A stretch of DNA of 45,826 bases from Lentisphaeria bacterium (GTDB lineage: Bacteria > Verrucomicrobiota > Lentisphaeria > Victivallales > Victivallaceae), in assembly GCA_017443585.1 (NCBI GenBank), contig JAFSYV010000269.1, forward strand, positions 1-45,826, read 5' to 3'. Of the stretch, positions 24,361 to 33,537 are shown one piece after another. Within the stretch, counting starts at the first letter, position 1. Each line of letters opens with the position of its first letter. The position numbers and the translations under genes are program-made. Under the pieces are notes generated by a model, which made no database searches, was not told the DNA's origin, and saw only the letters and a list, made by a program, of their open reading frames with translations.

Positions 24361-25445
24361 GTTCCGGTCGGATCCAGTATCTGGACATCGCCAAAGGCAT
24401 CGGCATCATTCTGATGGTGATGGGTCACGCCTCCTTCGGCGAGGGGTTCAGCCATTACATCCACGGTTTTCACATGCCGCTCTTTTTCTTCGTTTCCGGG
24501 CTTTTGTTCACCTTCAAGGCGGACAAAAGCTGGGGCGAAGTTTTCATGGGCAAATGCCGCACCATCCTGATCCCCTACGCTTTCTTCGGGCTGCTGACCT
24601 ACGGCATTTGGGCGGCGACCCGAGGGGGGCGCGTTACCGGGGCGGATCTGCTGACGCCCCTGCAGCGTCTGTTCTGGAATAACTCCCACGGCCTGGCGAT
24701 CTCCGGGGAATTCTGGTTCCTGAGCGCCATGTTCTTCGCCTCATTGTTCTTCGACGGACTTTTCCGCTTCGTCGGCAAGCCGATTTTCCGGGCGGGTCTT
24801 CTGATCGCGCTGGCCTTATTCGGCTGTCTCTTCCGGTGGAAGTTCGACCTGGAGCTGCCTTGGAGCCTCCTCAGCGCCATGGTGGGAATGGGATTCATGG
24901 GCATCGGGTGTTTTCTGCGGCAAAATGCGGAAAGAGGAGGGTTTGCCCGGCGGCTGTTTCAGTTGCGCTGGTACGAGATCGCGATACTGGCGCTGATTTC
25001 CGGCGTCCTGATATTCGTCAACGGCCCGGTGAACATGCGGCGGAGCCTCTACTCCATCGTTCCGCTGTTCTGGTTCGATGCGGTCGTCATGTCACTGGTC
25101 ATCGTCGATCTGAGCATGAAAATCGAAAATCTGCCCCTGAACGGAGTTCTGGACCGGTGCCGGAACTGGCTGACCGGAGTCGGACGGGATTCCATCACCT
25201 ATTTGTGCCTCAACAGTCTGGTCCTGCACTTCGCCGGCGGGGCTTACCAGAAAATTTTCGGCAGGAGCCTGAGTCTTTGCCGTGCGGCCGTTATTTTCGC
25301 GGTTGCGATGGCGGTCATTTACTGGATCGACAAAGTCATGATGAATACGAATGCCAGAGTGCTCCTCGGCCGGAGACCTCTCAAATCCGGAACGGAACGG
25401 CCCCGAACCGATGCCGGCACGGAAAACCATCGCGGAAACAATTGA
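24357..25445 (+). CDS. acyltransferase 3 family membrane protein (O-acetyltransferase)
   Basis: 362 residues, ATGA overlap with the previous gene. It starts R-I-Q-Y-L-D-I-A-K-G-I-G-I-I-L-M-V-M-G-H-A-S, the first helix and conserved His of acyltransferase-3 proteins, then F-H-M-P-L-F-F-F-V-S-G-L-L-F. About ten membrane helices follow, including S-G-E-F-W-F-L-S-A-M-F. These proteins acetylate or otherwise acylate sugars in surface polysaccharides, using cytoplasmic acyl donors across the membrane. It is part of the coupled run of EPS genes and probably decorates the repeat unit. Confidence 0.9.
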   Translation: MSSGRIQYLDIAKGIGIILMVMGHASFGEGFSHYIHGFHMPLFFFVSGLLFTFKADKSWGEVFMGKCRTILIPYAFFGLLTYGIWAATRGGRVTGADLLTPLQRLFWNNSHGLAISGEFWFLSAMFFASLFFDGLFRFVGKPIFRAGLLIALALFGCLFRWKFDLELPWSLLSAMVGMGFMGIGCFLRQNAERGGFARRLFQLRWYEIAILALISGVLIFVNGPVNMRRSLYSIVPLFWFDAVVMSLVIVDLSMKIENLPLNGVLDRCRNWLTGVGRDSITYLCLNSLVLHFAGGAYQKIFGRSLSLCRAAVIFAVAMAVIYWIDKVMMNTNARVLLGRRPLKSGTERPRTDAGTENHRGNN

Positions 25446-25449
25446 TAAA

Positions 25450-26979
25450 ATGGCGATGAATCGAACCAAACGGGCCGCGCTCAACAGTCTGTGCGCCATG
25501 ATGAACATGCTGGTGAACATGCTGGTGTCGCTGATCGTCAGCATAAAGATCCTGGCGGTCTACGGTCCGGACTACCACGGTCTCAATTCCATCCTCTCCA
25601 GCGTCATGGTCTGGCTTCTGCTGCTGGAAGGAGGGCTGACCACGGTGTCCACGGTGGCCCTGTTCAAGCCTTTCATGGCTCATGACATCGACCGGTGCAA
25701 CTCGATCCTGACCGCCAGCCGGGTGCGGTATTTCCAGATCGGATGTCTGATTTTCGCCGCCGGGGGCATTCTGGCGATCGTATATCCGTTCTTCATCAAG
25801 ACGCCGATCCCCTATCTGGAAATTGCGATAATCTTTCTCATCATGACCTGCGCGAAGGCATTCGGGATCGGCTACACGCGGCGGTTCAGCGTCATGTTCG
25901 CCGTCAGCCAGCGGGAGTATGTGGGACAGTTGGTCAGAATGAGTTTCAACATCCTCGGCAACGCCGTGGTCTTCATTCTGGCGGTGAAGCATTGCAATTA
26001 TCTGTGGACCAGGACGGTCTATCTCGGCGTGGAGCTGTGCGACGGCTTCACGATGGCCTGGCTGATATCGCGGCAGTACAAGGAATTCGGTTACCGCCAT
26101 CCGAAACCGGATTTCGAAGCCGTAAAAGGCACCGGCCAGGTCGTCGTGCAAAGGCTCACCGCCATCGTCCGCGTTTCGGCGGTCCCCCTGTATATTTCCA
26201 TGCTGCTCGGCACCACTGCGGCCAGCATCTACGCGGTCAACCTCTACGGCTACAATCTGATCCGGGTGGTGACCCAGAATATCATGAACGCGACCCAGAG
26301 CGGGATCGGCCAGGTCGTCGCGGAAAAAAACAAGGAGGACATCTACAAAATCTTCCGGGTCTTCGAATTCATCGTCATCAACATAACGCTGCTGCTGATG
26401 TCCACGGCGATCGTAATGACCATCCCCTTCGTGAAGTACTACACCCGCGGGGTGCGCGGCGTGGAATACGTCAATCTCTTCTTGTGGCTGGTGATCCCGC
26501 TGAACATCGCCATCCAGCTCTTTCACGTTCCCAGCGGCATCATCATGAACATGCACGCCAGATTCCGCGAGGACAAGAACTTCCAGCTGCTCGGCATCGG
26601 CGTGATGCTGCCGGTCATGGTCGCCGGCGGATACTGGCTCGGTCTCAACGGCATCATGATCGGGGTCACCTGCGGCAGCGTGACGCTGGCGGTCTGCGAA
26701 CTGTGGTACGCCAGAAGCCGCATCTTTTCCGGCGGATACTTCGATTTCTTCCGTCCCCTGCTCGTCAATATCCCGCTTCTGGGGGTGGTGTCCTGGGGTG
26801 AGCTGCAAGTGGTTCCGCGCACCGTGACGCTGCCCCAGTTTTTCCTTTACGGTTTTGCCGTCTTCGCAATCCACGCCCTGGTCATGCTGACCGCCGATCT
26901 GCTTTTCGAACGCGAGCGCTGCCTGCTGGCCATGAACAGAGTCAGACAGATGTTCTTCAAATCCCCGAAAAAAGCGTGA
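25450..26979 (+). CDS. Wzx-type polysaccharide flippase (MOP superfamily)
   Basis: 509 residues from ATG 25450; ATG 25456 or 25411 are possible alternatives, and no strong ribosome site separates them. Twelve or so hydrophobic helices are visible. The N-terminal N-R-T-K-R-A-A-L-N-S-L...V-N-M-L-V-S-L-I-V-S-I-K-I-L-A-V-Y-G-P-D-Y-H-G-L-N opening is typical of Wzx/RfbX-like members. The later G-Q-V-V-A-E-K-N-K-E-D-I-Y-K segment corresponds to the P-x-x-x-x-x-x-x-x-x loop after helix 8. It would flip the undecaprenyl-linked repeat unit for the polymerase encoded at 20607. Confidence 0.87.
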   Translation: MAMNRTKRAALNSLCAMMNMLVNMLVSLIVSIKILAVYGPDYHGLNSILSSVMVWLLLLEGGLTTVSTVALFKPFMAHDIDRCNSILTASRVRYFQIGCLIFAAGGILAIVYPFFIKTPIPYLEIAIIFLIMTCAKAFGIGYTRRFSVMFAVSQREYVGQLVRMSFNILGNAVVFILAVKHCNYLWTRTVYLGVELCDGFTMAWLISRQYKEFGYRHPKPDFEAVKGTGQVVVQRLTAIVRVSAVPLYISMLLGTTAASIYAVNLYGYNLIRVVTQNIMNATQSGIGQVVAEKNKEDIYKIFRVFEFIVINITLLLMSTAIVMTIPFVKYYTRGVRGVEYVNLFLWLVIPLNIAIQLFHVPSGIIMNMHARFREDKNFQLLGIGVMLPVMVAGGYWLGLNGIMIGVTCGSVTLAVCELWYARSRIFSGGYFDFFRPLLVNIPLLGVVSWGELQVVPRTVTLPQFFLYGFAVFAIHALVMLTADLLFERERCLLAMNRVRQMFFKSPKKA

Positions 26980-27024
26980 GGAGCAAGTTATTTTCGATCC
27001 GTTCAAATACCCGGAGGTTTCCAA

Positions 27025-28158
27025 ATGAACAGAAAGATCCTTATTTATTACTCCCAACTGAACATGGGAGGAGCTGAAAAATCACTGATAAGACTCATGA
27101 ACCGCCTGGCGGCGGAGGGGTGTTCGGTCACTTATCTGGGGCGCTTCGCTCACGGCAGCTGCGAACCGCTGCTTTCTCCGGACATCAGAAAAATCTATCT
27201 GTCGGAGTGTCCTCCCCCCAAGGGGGCTTTCGTCAAACGGCTCTTCCGCTGGCTGCGGACGATGGTCCAGCGCTGGTGGTCGTATCTGAAGCTCTTCTTT
27301 TTCGGCGAGCACTACGATTTGGCGTTCGTCGGACTGCATGGCCTCGACCCATGGTGCGTGTGCAAACTGGTGAAAGCCCGTGTCCGCGCGGTCTTTATCA
27401 GGAACGATATCTCCAAATGTCAGACTCGGGAGCGGATCCGCAAGGCATTCCGCAAATATGCGGATTCCATCGACCATTTCGTTTGCGTGGCGGGAACGGT
27501 CAAGGAGTGTTTCGACCGGGAATTGCCGGAACTGGCGAACAAATCGCGAGTTATATACAACCTGCTGGACACGGACGGGATGAACCGCATGATGGCCGAG
27601 GCGGAAAATCCCTTCGAACCGGGAGACGACAGCTTCAAGATCGTCAGCGTGTGCAGGATCACCGACCACGCGAAAGGCGTGTTCCGCATGCTCAACGTCT
27701 GCGAGAGACTGGTCCGGGCCGGACTGCGTTTCAAGTGGTATCTGGTGGGCGACGGGCCCGATCTGCCGGCGCTGCGCGAAGAGATCCGCAAACGCGGCAT
27801 GGAAAAGGTCTTCCTGACGCCGGGGAAAAAGGACAATCCCTTCGCCTACTACCTTCACGCCGATCTGGTGGCGGTTCCCTCGTACTACGAGGGACTGTGC
27901 GGCATCGTCAACGAGGCGAAGGTCGCCGGAGCAGCCGTGGCGGCAACGGAATTTTCCGGCATACATGAGCAGATAACCCCCGGAGAGAACGGCGTCATCT
28001 TCGAAAATAACGAGGATGCCATATTCGAGGGGCTGCGGGAGCTCATCGGCGATCCCGAAAAGGTCCGCAAACTGAAAAATCATCTGTATCCCGAAGCGAT
28101 CCTCAACGACGATCTCAAGGTGCGGAAGATCTGCGATCTGGCGGACGTGCCCCGTTGA
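27025..28158 (+). CDS. GT4 family glycosyltransferase
   Basis: 377 residues from ATG 27025 with CGGAGGT upstream. The GT4 loop is N-M-G-G-A-E-K-S-L-I-R-L. The C-terminal domain shows I-V-S-V-C-R-I-T-D-H-A-K-G, Y-L-V-G-D-G-P-D and V-P-S-Y-Y-E-G-L-C-G-I-V-N-E-A-K-V-A-G, a clear E-x7-E donor-binding motif. It is the fifth glycosyltransferase of the locus. The 45-base gap before it contains no obvious terminator, so it probably continues the same transcript. Confidence 0.88.
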   Translation: MNRKILIYYSQLNMGGAEKSLIRLMNRLAAEGCSVTYLGRFAHGSCEPLLSPDIRKIYLSECPPPKGAFVKRLFRWLRTMVQRWWSYLKLFFFGEHYDLAFVGLHGLDPWCVCKLVKARVRAVFIRNDISKCQTRERIRKAFRKYADSIDHFVCVAGTVKECFDRELPELANKSRVIYNLLDTDGMNRMMAEAENPFEPGDDSFKIVSVCRITDHAKGVFRMLNVCERLVRAGLRFKWYLVGDGPDLPALREEIRKRGMEKVFLTPGKKDNPFAYYLHADLVAVPSYYEGLCGIVNEAKVAGAAVAATEFSGIHEQITPGENGVIFENNEDAIFEGLRELIGDPEKVRKLKNHLYPEAILNDDLKVRKICDLADVPR

Positions 28159-28191
28159 CGGATCTGCCGTTTACAGACAGGAGACGGGAAT

Positions 28192-28719
28192 ATGATCAAA
28201 AAATTTTTACGCGGCATCTTCCGGATTTTTACGCCTCACCGCAGCATGCCTCAGCTGATCGAGCACTACCGCAGACAGGGGATGAAGATAGGAGAAAACT
28301 GCTACATCGGCCAGAATGTCACCTTCGGCCGAGGCGGGCGGGATCCCATCGTCGTCGGCGACAACTGCATTTTGACCGGATGCACGATTCTCGGACACGA
28401 TGCCAGTCCGGCCCTGTTTTTGGAGGAGCTCCAGGGGACTTCCATCCATGACCGGAAATCGCTGAAGCTGGAAACCGTCATCGGCAACAACGTTTTCATC
28501 GGCGTCAACGCCGTTGTGCTTCCCGGCGTTCATATCGGAGACAACTGCATAATCGGAGCCGGAGCCGTGGTCACCAAAGACGTCCCCCCGGGAAGCGTCG
28601 CCGCGGGCAATCCGGCAAGGGTGATACAGTCCATCGAAAACTTCAAAGCGAAGTACGCAGCCTTGTATAAGGAGCATCCGGAGTATTTCTACTGCGGGCA
28701 AAAGCCCCAAAATCAATAA
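28192..28719 (+). CDS. hexapeptide-repeat acyltransferase
   Basis: 175 residues; GGAGACGGG lies upstream of ATG 28192. A short basic N-terminal region is followed by left-handed beta-helix repeats ([31 protein letters not shown]). An excursion loop (F-L-E-E-L-Q-G-T) is followed by the catalytic-type [13 protein letters not shown] and A-A-G-N-P-A-R-V-I end. It is of the WbbJ/LpxA-like family that O-acetylates surface sugars. The acceptor is unknown. It directly precedes the capE-like gene. Confidence 0.88.
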   Translation: MIKKFLRGIFRIFTPHRSMPQLIEHYRRQGMKIGENCYIGQNVTFGRGGRDPIVVGDNCILTGCTILGHDASPALFLEELQGTSIHDRKSLKLETVIGNNVFIGVNAVVLPGVHIGDNCIIGAGAVVTKDVPPGSVAAGNPARVIQSIENFKAKYAALYKEHPEYFYCGQKPQNQ

Positions 28720-28734
28720 TCAGGAAGACGTGTT

Positions 28735-29763
28735 ATGTTCAAGGACAAAATTCTGCTCATCACCGGGGGGACCGGGAGTTTCGGGAACGCCGTGCTGCGG
28801 CGGTTCCTCGGCAGCGACGTGCGCGAGATCCGCATCTTCAGCCGCGACGAGAAAAAACAGGACGACATGCGGCACGAGCTGCAGGATCCCAAAGTCAAAT
28901 TCTACATCGGCAACATCAGGGACCGCCAGGCCGTGGATGGCGTGATGCGCGGCGTGGACTACGTTTTTTCCGCCGCCGCTCTGAAGCAGGTCCCGAGCTG
29001 CGAATTTTTCCCGCTGGAAGCCGTTCAGACCAATGTCATCGGCACCAACAACGTGCTGGAATCCGCCATCGCCCACGGCGTCAAGAACATCGTCGTGCTG
29101 TCGACGGACAAGGCCGCCTACCCCATCAACGCCATGGGCATTTCCAAGGCGATGATGGAAAAGGTCGCCATCGCCAAGGGCCGCGCCCTCGGACTGGGCG
29201 CGCCGACCACCATCTGCTGCACCCGGTACGGCAACGTGATGGGCTCCCGCGGCTCCGTGATCCCTTTGTGGGCGGAGCAGATCAAGGCCGGTAAACCAAT
29301 CACCATCACCAATCCGGAAATGACCCGGTTCATGATGACACTGGACGACGCCGTCGATCTGGTGATCTATGCCTGGCAGCACGGCGACAACGGCGACCTT
29401 TTCGTCCAGAAGGCGCCGGCGGCCACGCTGGTGACTCTCGCGCAGGCGCTGAAGGAACTCTACAACGCCGACAACGAGGTGAAGGTCATCGGCACGCGCC
29501 ACGGCGAGAAACTTTACGAAACGCTGGTCACGCAGGAGGAAATGGCCAAGGCCGAGGACATGGGCGATTATTTCCGGATCCCCTGCGACACGCGGGACCT
29601 CAACTACGATAAGTATTTCCGTGAAGGGTCGGAAAAGATCAATCAGGTCACGACCTATCATTCCCACAACACCCGCCGACTGGATGTAGCTGAGATGAAG
29701 GAACTGCTCAAGAAACTCAAACTCATCCGTGAAGATCTGGGGCTCGGTCATGGCGGCTGCTGA
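28735..29763 (+). CDS. capE: UDP-GlcNAc 4,6-dehydratase (5-inverting), CapE/FlaA1 type
   Basis: 342 residues; AGGAAG precedes ATG 28735. The nucleotide-binding T-G-G-T-G-S-F-G is near the N-terminus. The active site S-T-D-K-A-A-Y-P-I-N-A-M-G-I-S-K is intact (Ser123, Met134, Lys138), unlike the fused dehydratase at 11557. The R-Y-G-N-V-M-G-S-R-G-S-V-I-P and M-T-R-F-M-M-T-L segments match S. aureus CapE closely. It converts UDP-GlcNAc to a UDP-4-keto-6-deoxy-hexose with L-configuration, the first step to UDP-L-FucNAc. CapF- and CapG-like genes follow in order. Confidence 0.92.
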   Translation: MFKDKILLITGGTGSFGNAVLRRFLGSDVREIRIFSRDEKKQDDMRHELQDPKVKFYIGNIRDRQAVDGVMRGVDYVFSAAALKQVPSCEFFPLEAVQTNVIGTNNVLESAIAHGVKNIVVLSTDKAAYPINAMGISKAMMEKVAIAKGRALGLGAPTTICCTRYGNVMGSRGSVIPLWAEQIKAGKPITITNPEMTRFMMTLDDAVDLVIYAWQHGDNGDLFVQKAPAATLVTLAQALKELYNADNEVKVIGTRHGEKLYETLVTQEEMAKAEDMGDYFRIPCDTRDLNYDKYFREGSEKINQVTTYHSHNTRRLDVAEMKELLKKLKLIREDLGLGHGGC

Positions 29764-30193
29764 AATCATCCAGGGGGAGATCTTCCGCGACCAGCGCGGC
29801 AAGATCGCCAGTCTCAACAATTTCCGTTTCGACGGCGTCAAACGGGTCTACTTCATCACGCACCCCGACGTTACCGTCATCCGGGGCTGGCACGGGCACA
29901 AGCTGGAAGGGAAGTGGTTCTACTGCGTCCGCGGCGCTTTCAGGATCGGACTTGTGGAGATCGACGACTGGGAGCATCCTTCCAAGGACTTGAAACCCGA
30001 GATCGTCACCCTCACCGACGAGGAGAGCCGGATCGTCCGCGTCCCGGCGGGGTTCGCCAGCTGCATCAAGGCGGACATCCCCGATTCGACGCTGATGGTG
30101 CTGTCGGGCAAGACCCTCGCCGACGCCATGGCGGTGCCGGACAGCTACCGCTTCGACAAAGATTACTGGTTCAAATGGAGTGAATTGAAATGA
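29750..30193 (+). CDS. WxcM/FdtA-like sugar cupin
   Basis: 147 residues from ATG 29750, overlapping the capE-like gene by 14 bases; a GTG at 29729 is an alternative. Single cupin domain: D-Q-R-G-K-I-A-S-L-N-N, then V-I-R-G-W-H-G-H-K-L-E-G-K-W-F-Y-C-V-R-G and V-R-V-P-A-G-F-A-S-C-I. This is the pattern of dTDP-4-keto-sugar epimerases/isomerases and WxcM C-terminal domains. It is sandwiched between capE- and capF-like genes and coupled to both, so it probably isomerises or epimerises a 4-keto-UDP-sugar. CapF already has its own cupin, so its exact step is unclear. Confidence 0.78.
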   Translation: MAAAEIIQGEIFRDQRGKIASLNNFRFDGVKRVYFITHPDVTVIRGWHGHKLEGKWFYCVRGAFRIGLVEIDDWEHPSKDLKPEIVTLTDEESRIVRVPAGFASCIKADIPDSTLMVLSGKTLADAMAVPDSYRFDKDYWFKWSELK

Positions 30194-31308
30194 TCAAAGT
30201 CGGCATTACGGGACAGCCCGGATTCATGGGGACCCACCTCTTCAATCTGCTGGGAACCCAGAAGGATATCGAACGGATCCCCTTCAAGGATGAATTCTTC
30301 GCCGATGAGGCTCTGTTGCGGGACTTCGTCCGGCAGTGCGACGCCGTGGTGCATCTGGCCGCCATGAACCGCCATCCGGATCCGCAGGTGATCTACGACA
30401 CCAACGTCCGGTTGGTGAAGCAGCTGATTGCCGCCATGGAAGCGGAAAAGGTCACTCCCCACGTGCTCTTTTCCAGCTCCACCCAGGAGGAGCGGGACAA
30501 CCTCTACGGCGCCTCCAAGCGTGAAGGCCGCCGCCTTTTCGCCGAGTGGGCGAAGCGGAACAACGCAAAATTCACCGGCTGCGTCATCCCGAACGTCTTC
30601 GGGCCCCACGGCAGGCCGAACTACAATTCGGTGGTGGCGACCTTCTGCCACCGGCTCACCCACGGCGAGACGCCGGAGATCCAGGTGGACGGTTCGATCA
30701 AGCTCATCTACGTGGGCGACCTCTGCGAGGAGTTTCTCAGGATCATCCGCACCGGAGAAGCCGCGGACATGCACCCCATCGCCCCGAGCGGGGAGCGCCG
30801 AGTGTCTGAGCTGCTGGCCGAGTTCGAGAACTTCAAGACCAAATACTTCGAGCAGGGAGTCATCCCGGAACTCGCCACGCCTTTCGACCTCCGGCTGTTC
30901 AACACCTTCCGGGGCTACATCGATCAGGCGAGCTTCTTCCCCTTCAAGCTCAAGAAGAACAGCGACCCGCGGGGCGATTTCGTGGAGATCGCCCGGCTGG
31001 AATCCATGGGCGGTCAGGTTTCGTTTTCCACCACCCGGCCGGGGATCACCCGGGGAAATCACTACCACACGCGCAAGATAGAACGTTTCGCCGTCATCAA
31101 GGGGCAGGCCCGCATCGAAATGCGCCGCATCGGCACGGACGAGAAACTTTCCTTCGAACTGGACGGCGAAACGCCCGCTTTCGTGGACATGCCGATCTGG
31201 TATACCCACAACATCACCAACATCGGGAAAGAGGACCTGTACACGATCTTCTGGATCAACGAATTGTACGATCCCGCCGATCCGGACACATTCTTCGAGG
31301 AGGTGTGA
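30190..31308 (+). CDS. capF: CapF-type bifunctional reductase/epimerase
   Basis: 372 residues, ATGA overlap. The N-terminal SDR domain (about 1-245) starts I-T-G-Q-P-G-F-M-G-T-H-L and has an L-Y-G-A-S-K-R-E active site. The C-terminal cupin (about 255-372) has the metal-binding G-N-H-Y-H-T-R-K-I-E-R-F and ends in I-N-E-L-Y-D-P. This two-domain layout is that of S. aureus CapF. In CapF the cupin epimerises C3 and the SDR reduces C4 with NADPH to give UDP-6-deoxy-L-talosamine. Order and coupling with CapE- and CapG-like genes support the same pathway here. Confidence 0.92.
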   Translation: MIKVGITGQPGFMGTHLFNLLGTQKDIERIPFKDEFFADEALLRDFVRQCDAVVHLAAMNRHPDPQVIYDTNVRLVKQLIAAMEAEKVTPHVLFSSSTQEERDNLYGASKREGRRLFAEWAKRNNAKFTGCVIPNVFGPHGRPNYNSVVATFCHRLTHGETPEIQVDGSIKLIYVGDLCEEFLRIIRTGEAADMHPIAPSGERRVSELLAEFENFKTKYFEQGVIPELATPFDLRLFNTFRGYIDQASFFPFKLKKNSDPRGDFVEIARLESMGGQVSFSTTRPGITRGNHYHTRKIERFAVIKGQARIEMRRIGTDEKLSFELDGETPAFVDMPIWYTHNITNIGKEDLYTIFWINELYDPADPDTFFEEV

Positions 31309-31309
31309 C

Positions 31310-32470
31310 ATGTTCAAGAACAACGGCAAGCTGAAACTGCTCATCATCGTCGGCACGAGGCCCGAGATCATCCGCCTGGCGGAGGTGATCCGCAAGTGCC
31401 GGAAGTATTTCGACACGCTGCTGGTCCATACGGGGCAGAATTACGATTACAACCTCAACGGCATCTTCTTCCGCGACCTGGAGCTCGAGGATCCGGAGAT
31501 CTATCTCGACGCCGTCGGGGAGACCCTGGGCCAAACCATGGGCAACATCATCGCCAAGTCCTACGACGTCATGACCGAACTGCGGCCCGACGCCGTGCTG
31601 GTGCTGGGCGACACCAACAGCTGTCTGTCGGTCATCGGGGCCAAGCGGCTGCACATCCCCGTGTTCCACATGGAAGCGGGCAACCGCTGCAAGGACGAGT
31701 GTCTGCCCGAGGAGACCAACCGCCGGATCGTGGACATCATCTCGGACGTCAACATGGCCTATTCCGAACACGCGCGCCGCTATCTGGCCGAGTGCGGCCT
31801 GCCCCGGGAACGGACCTTCGTCACGGGTTCCCCCATGGCCGAAGTGCTGAACCGGAACCTCCCCAAATTCGAAGCAAGCCCCATCCTCTCCAAGCTGGGA
31901 CTGGCCCCCAAGCGCTACATCCTGCTCTCGGCCCACCGGGAGGAAAACATCGACACGGACGCCAATTTCAATTCCCTTTTCACCGCGGTGAACCGCATGG
32001 CGGAAAAGTACGATCTGCCCATACTCTACTCCTGCCATCCCCGTTCGAAAAAACGGCTGGAGGCCTCCAAATTCCAGCTCGACAAACGGGTCATCCGGCA
32101 CGAGCCGCTGGGCTTCCACGACTACAACTGTCTGCAGATGAATGCGTTCGCCGTCGTCTCCGACAGCGGGACTCTGCCCGAGGAAAGCAGTTATTTCACC
32201 TCTATCGGCAAGCCCTTCCCGGCGGTCTGCATCCGCACCTCCACCGAGCGCCCCGAAGCGATGGACAAGGGGTGCTTCGTCCTGGCCGGCATCACGGAAA
32301 CCGGGCTGCTCCAGGCGGTGGATACGGCGGTCGAAATGGTCCGCAACGAAGTCAACGGCGGCGCCGTTCCCGTGCCGGATTATATCGACACCAACGTCTC
32401 CGACAAGGTCGTGAAGATCATCCAGAGCTACGTCGGCGTGGTCAACAAAATGGTCTGGAGAAAATTCTGA
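31310..32470 (+). CDS. capG: UDP-HexNAc 2-epimerase (CapG/WecB-like)
   Basis: 386 residues; strong GAGGAGGTG upstream of ATG 31310. Family landmarks are G-T-R-P-E-I-I-R-L-A near the start, H-T-G-Q-N-Y-D-Y, H-M-E-A-G-N-R-C and L-P-E-E-T-N-R-R, G-S-P-M-A-E-V, S-A-H-R-E-E-N-I-D, and S-D-S-G-T-L-P-E-E-S. All are the usual substrate-contacting and acid/base segments of WecB-type epimerases. As CapG it would convert UDP-L-PneNAc to UDP-L-FucNAc, completing the set with the two genes upstream. Confidence 0.92.
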   Translation: MFKNNGKLKLLIIVGTRPEIIRLAEVIRKCRKYFDTLLVHTGQNYDYNLNGIFFRDLELEDPEIYLDAVGETLGQTMGNIIAKSYDVMTELRPDAVLVLGDTNSCLSVIGAKRLHIPVFHMEAGNRCKDECLPEETNRRIVDIISDVNMAYSEHARRYLAECGLPRERTFVTGSPMAEVLNRNLPKFEASPILSKLGLAPKRYILLSAHREENIDTDANFNSLFTAVNRMAEKYDLPILYSCHPRSKKRLEASKFQLDKRVIRHEPLGFHDYNCLQMNAFAVVSDSGTLPEESSYFTSIGKPFPAVCIRTSTERPEAMDKGCFVLAGITETGLLQAVDTAVEMVRNEVNGGAVPVPDYIDTNVSDKVVKIIQSYVGVVNKMVWRKF

Positions 32471-32517
32471 CCGGGATGTCTAACTGCAAGCTGCAAACTG
32501 TTTCCAAGGTGTTTCCC

Positions 32518-33537
32518 ATGCGTTTCGTCCGATATGCGATAAAGTTCCTCGCCGCCGGGGCGACGGCGCTTTTCATCCTGTCGGTTTTCACCTGCCTTTA
32601 CAATTACATACCCCTGCACATCCCCAACGGCGAGCAGACGACGGACTACGTCTGGCCGTCGAACTCGCCGTGGATATTGCTGACGGAGGGGTTCTCCTGG
32701 GGCAGGATGGACGAAAAAGGCTTCAACAACCCGCGCGCGATCCCGGATCCCGACATCCTGTTCATGGGCTCTTCGCATATGGAGGCCAAGAACGTCATGC
32801 GGAACGAGAACGCCTGCACCTTGCTCGGACAAGCTCTGAAAGGGCGGTATAAGGTGTACAACATCGGGATGTCCGGACATACTTTTTCCAAAGTTTGCCA
32901 TTATATCCCGGCAGTTTTGCGGAAGTATAAGGACAAACAGCCTGCTTTTCTGATGATCGAAACATCGTCCGTCGCGGTAACCGATAAGATGGTCGATGAT
33001 ATTTTGCGCGATAAATATCAATATCGCCCCAAGCCGCACGGGGTCGGGGTAAAACTCCTGCAGGTAATCCCCGCCGCAAGTTTTTTATATCGGCGGTGGG
33101 AAAACGGTTTGAAAAAGGTATTTATCCCGGCGAAGAAGGAAGCGGCGTCCTCCGGAGCCGTGCGGCAGAGTTCTCCGTCTTCGCAGAATTGCGGCCGACT
33201 GTTCAGTCATTTGGCCGCCGCCGCATCAAAAAACGGAGTCAAGATAGTCATATTCTATCATCCGAAGGAGATCTTCCTTGCCGATGGCTCCATCACATTC
33301 CTCGAGAAAGAATGGACCGGAGCATTTGCCGATGCCGCGAAACAGAACGGGATCATCTTTGTGGACATGAGCAAGTCCTTCGAAAAAATGTTTTACGAAG
33401 AGCATCATAGCGCACACGGTTTTATGAATGGCAAACTCGGCCGCGGCCACCTGAACAAGTACGGACATCGGGCCGTCGCGAAAGAATTGGAAAAGGTCAT
33501 TGCCGCGTCCGAAGGAAAGAAGTCCCCATGCCGCTGA
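32518..33537 (+). CDS. SGNH-like membrane-anchored protein, MBOAT partner
   Basis: 339 residues from ATG 32518 with AAGGTG six bases upstream; ATG 32476 is an alternative. One N-terminal membrane helix (about 6-30), then a periplasmic domain. The block I segment is I-L-F-M-G-S-S-H-M-E, with Ser85/Ser86 as nucleophile candidates, and block V is G-H-L-N-K-Y-G-H. The Asp normally three residues before the block V His is not there (G-R-G-H). It overlaps the MBOAT gene by ten bases. Pairs like this (AlgI/AlgJ-X, PatA/PatB, DltB/DltD) pass acyl groups onto polysaccharide in the periplasm. Fold by motif, role by context. Confidence 0.75.
   Translation: MRFVRYAIKFLAAGATALFILSVFTCLYNYIPLHIPNGEQTTDYVWPSNSPWILLTEGFSWGRMDEKGFNNPRAIPDPDILFMGSSHMEAKNVMRNENACTLLGQALKGRYKVYNIGMSGHTFSKVCHYIPAVLRKYKDKQPAFLMIETSSVAVTDKMVDDILRDKYQYRPKPHGVGVKLLQVIPAASFLYRRWENGLKKVFIPAKKEAASSGAVRQSSPSSQNCGRLFSHLAAAASKNGVKIVIFYHPKEIFLADGSITFLEKEWTGAFADAAKQNGIIFVDMSKSFEKMFYEEHHSAHGFMNGKLGRGHLNKYGHRAVAKELEKVIAASEGKKSPCR

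Noticed and set aside
25381-27057. Long open frame on the minus strand opposite the flippase gene (558 codons)
   Set aside because: It is antisense to a clear multi-helix Wzx protein, is His/Asp/Gln-rich without domain character, and arises from GC-rich codon bias.
31396-32470. Upstream extension of the SGNH-like frame through the CapG gene
   Set aside because: Out-of-frame translation of a well-recognised epimerase. The real start with a ribosome site is at 32518.
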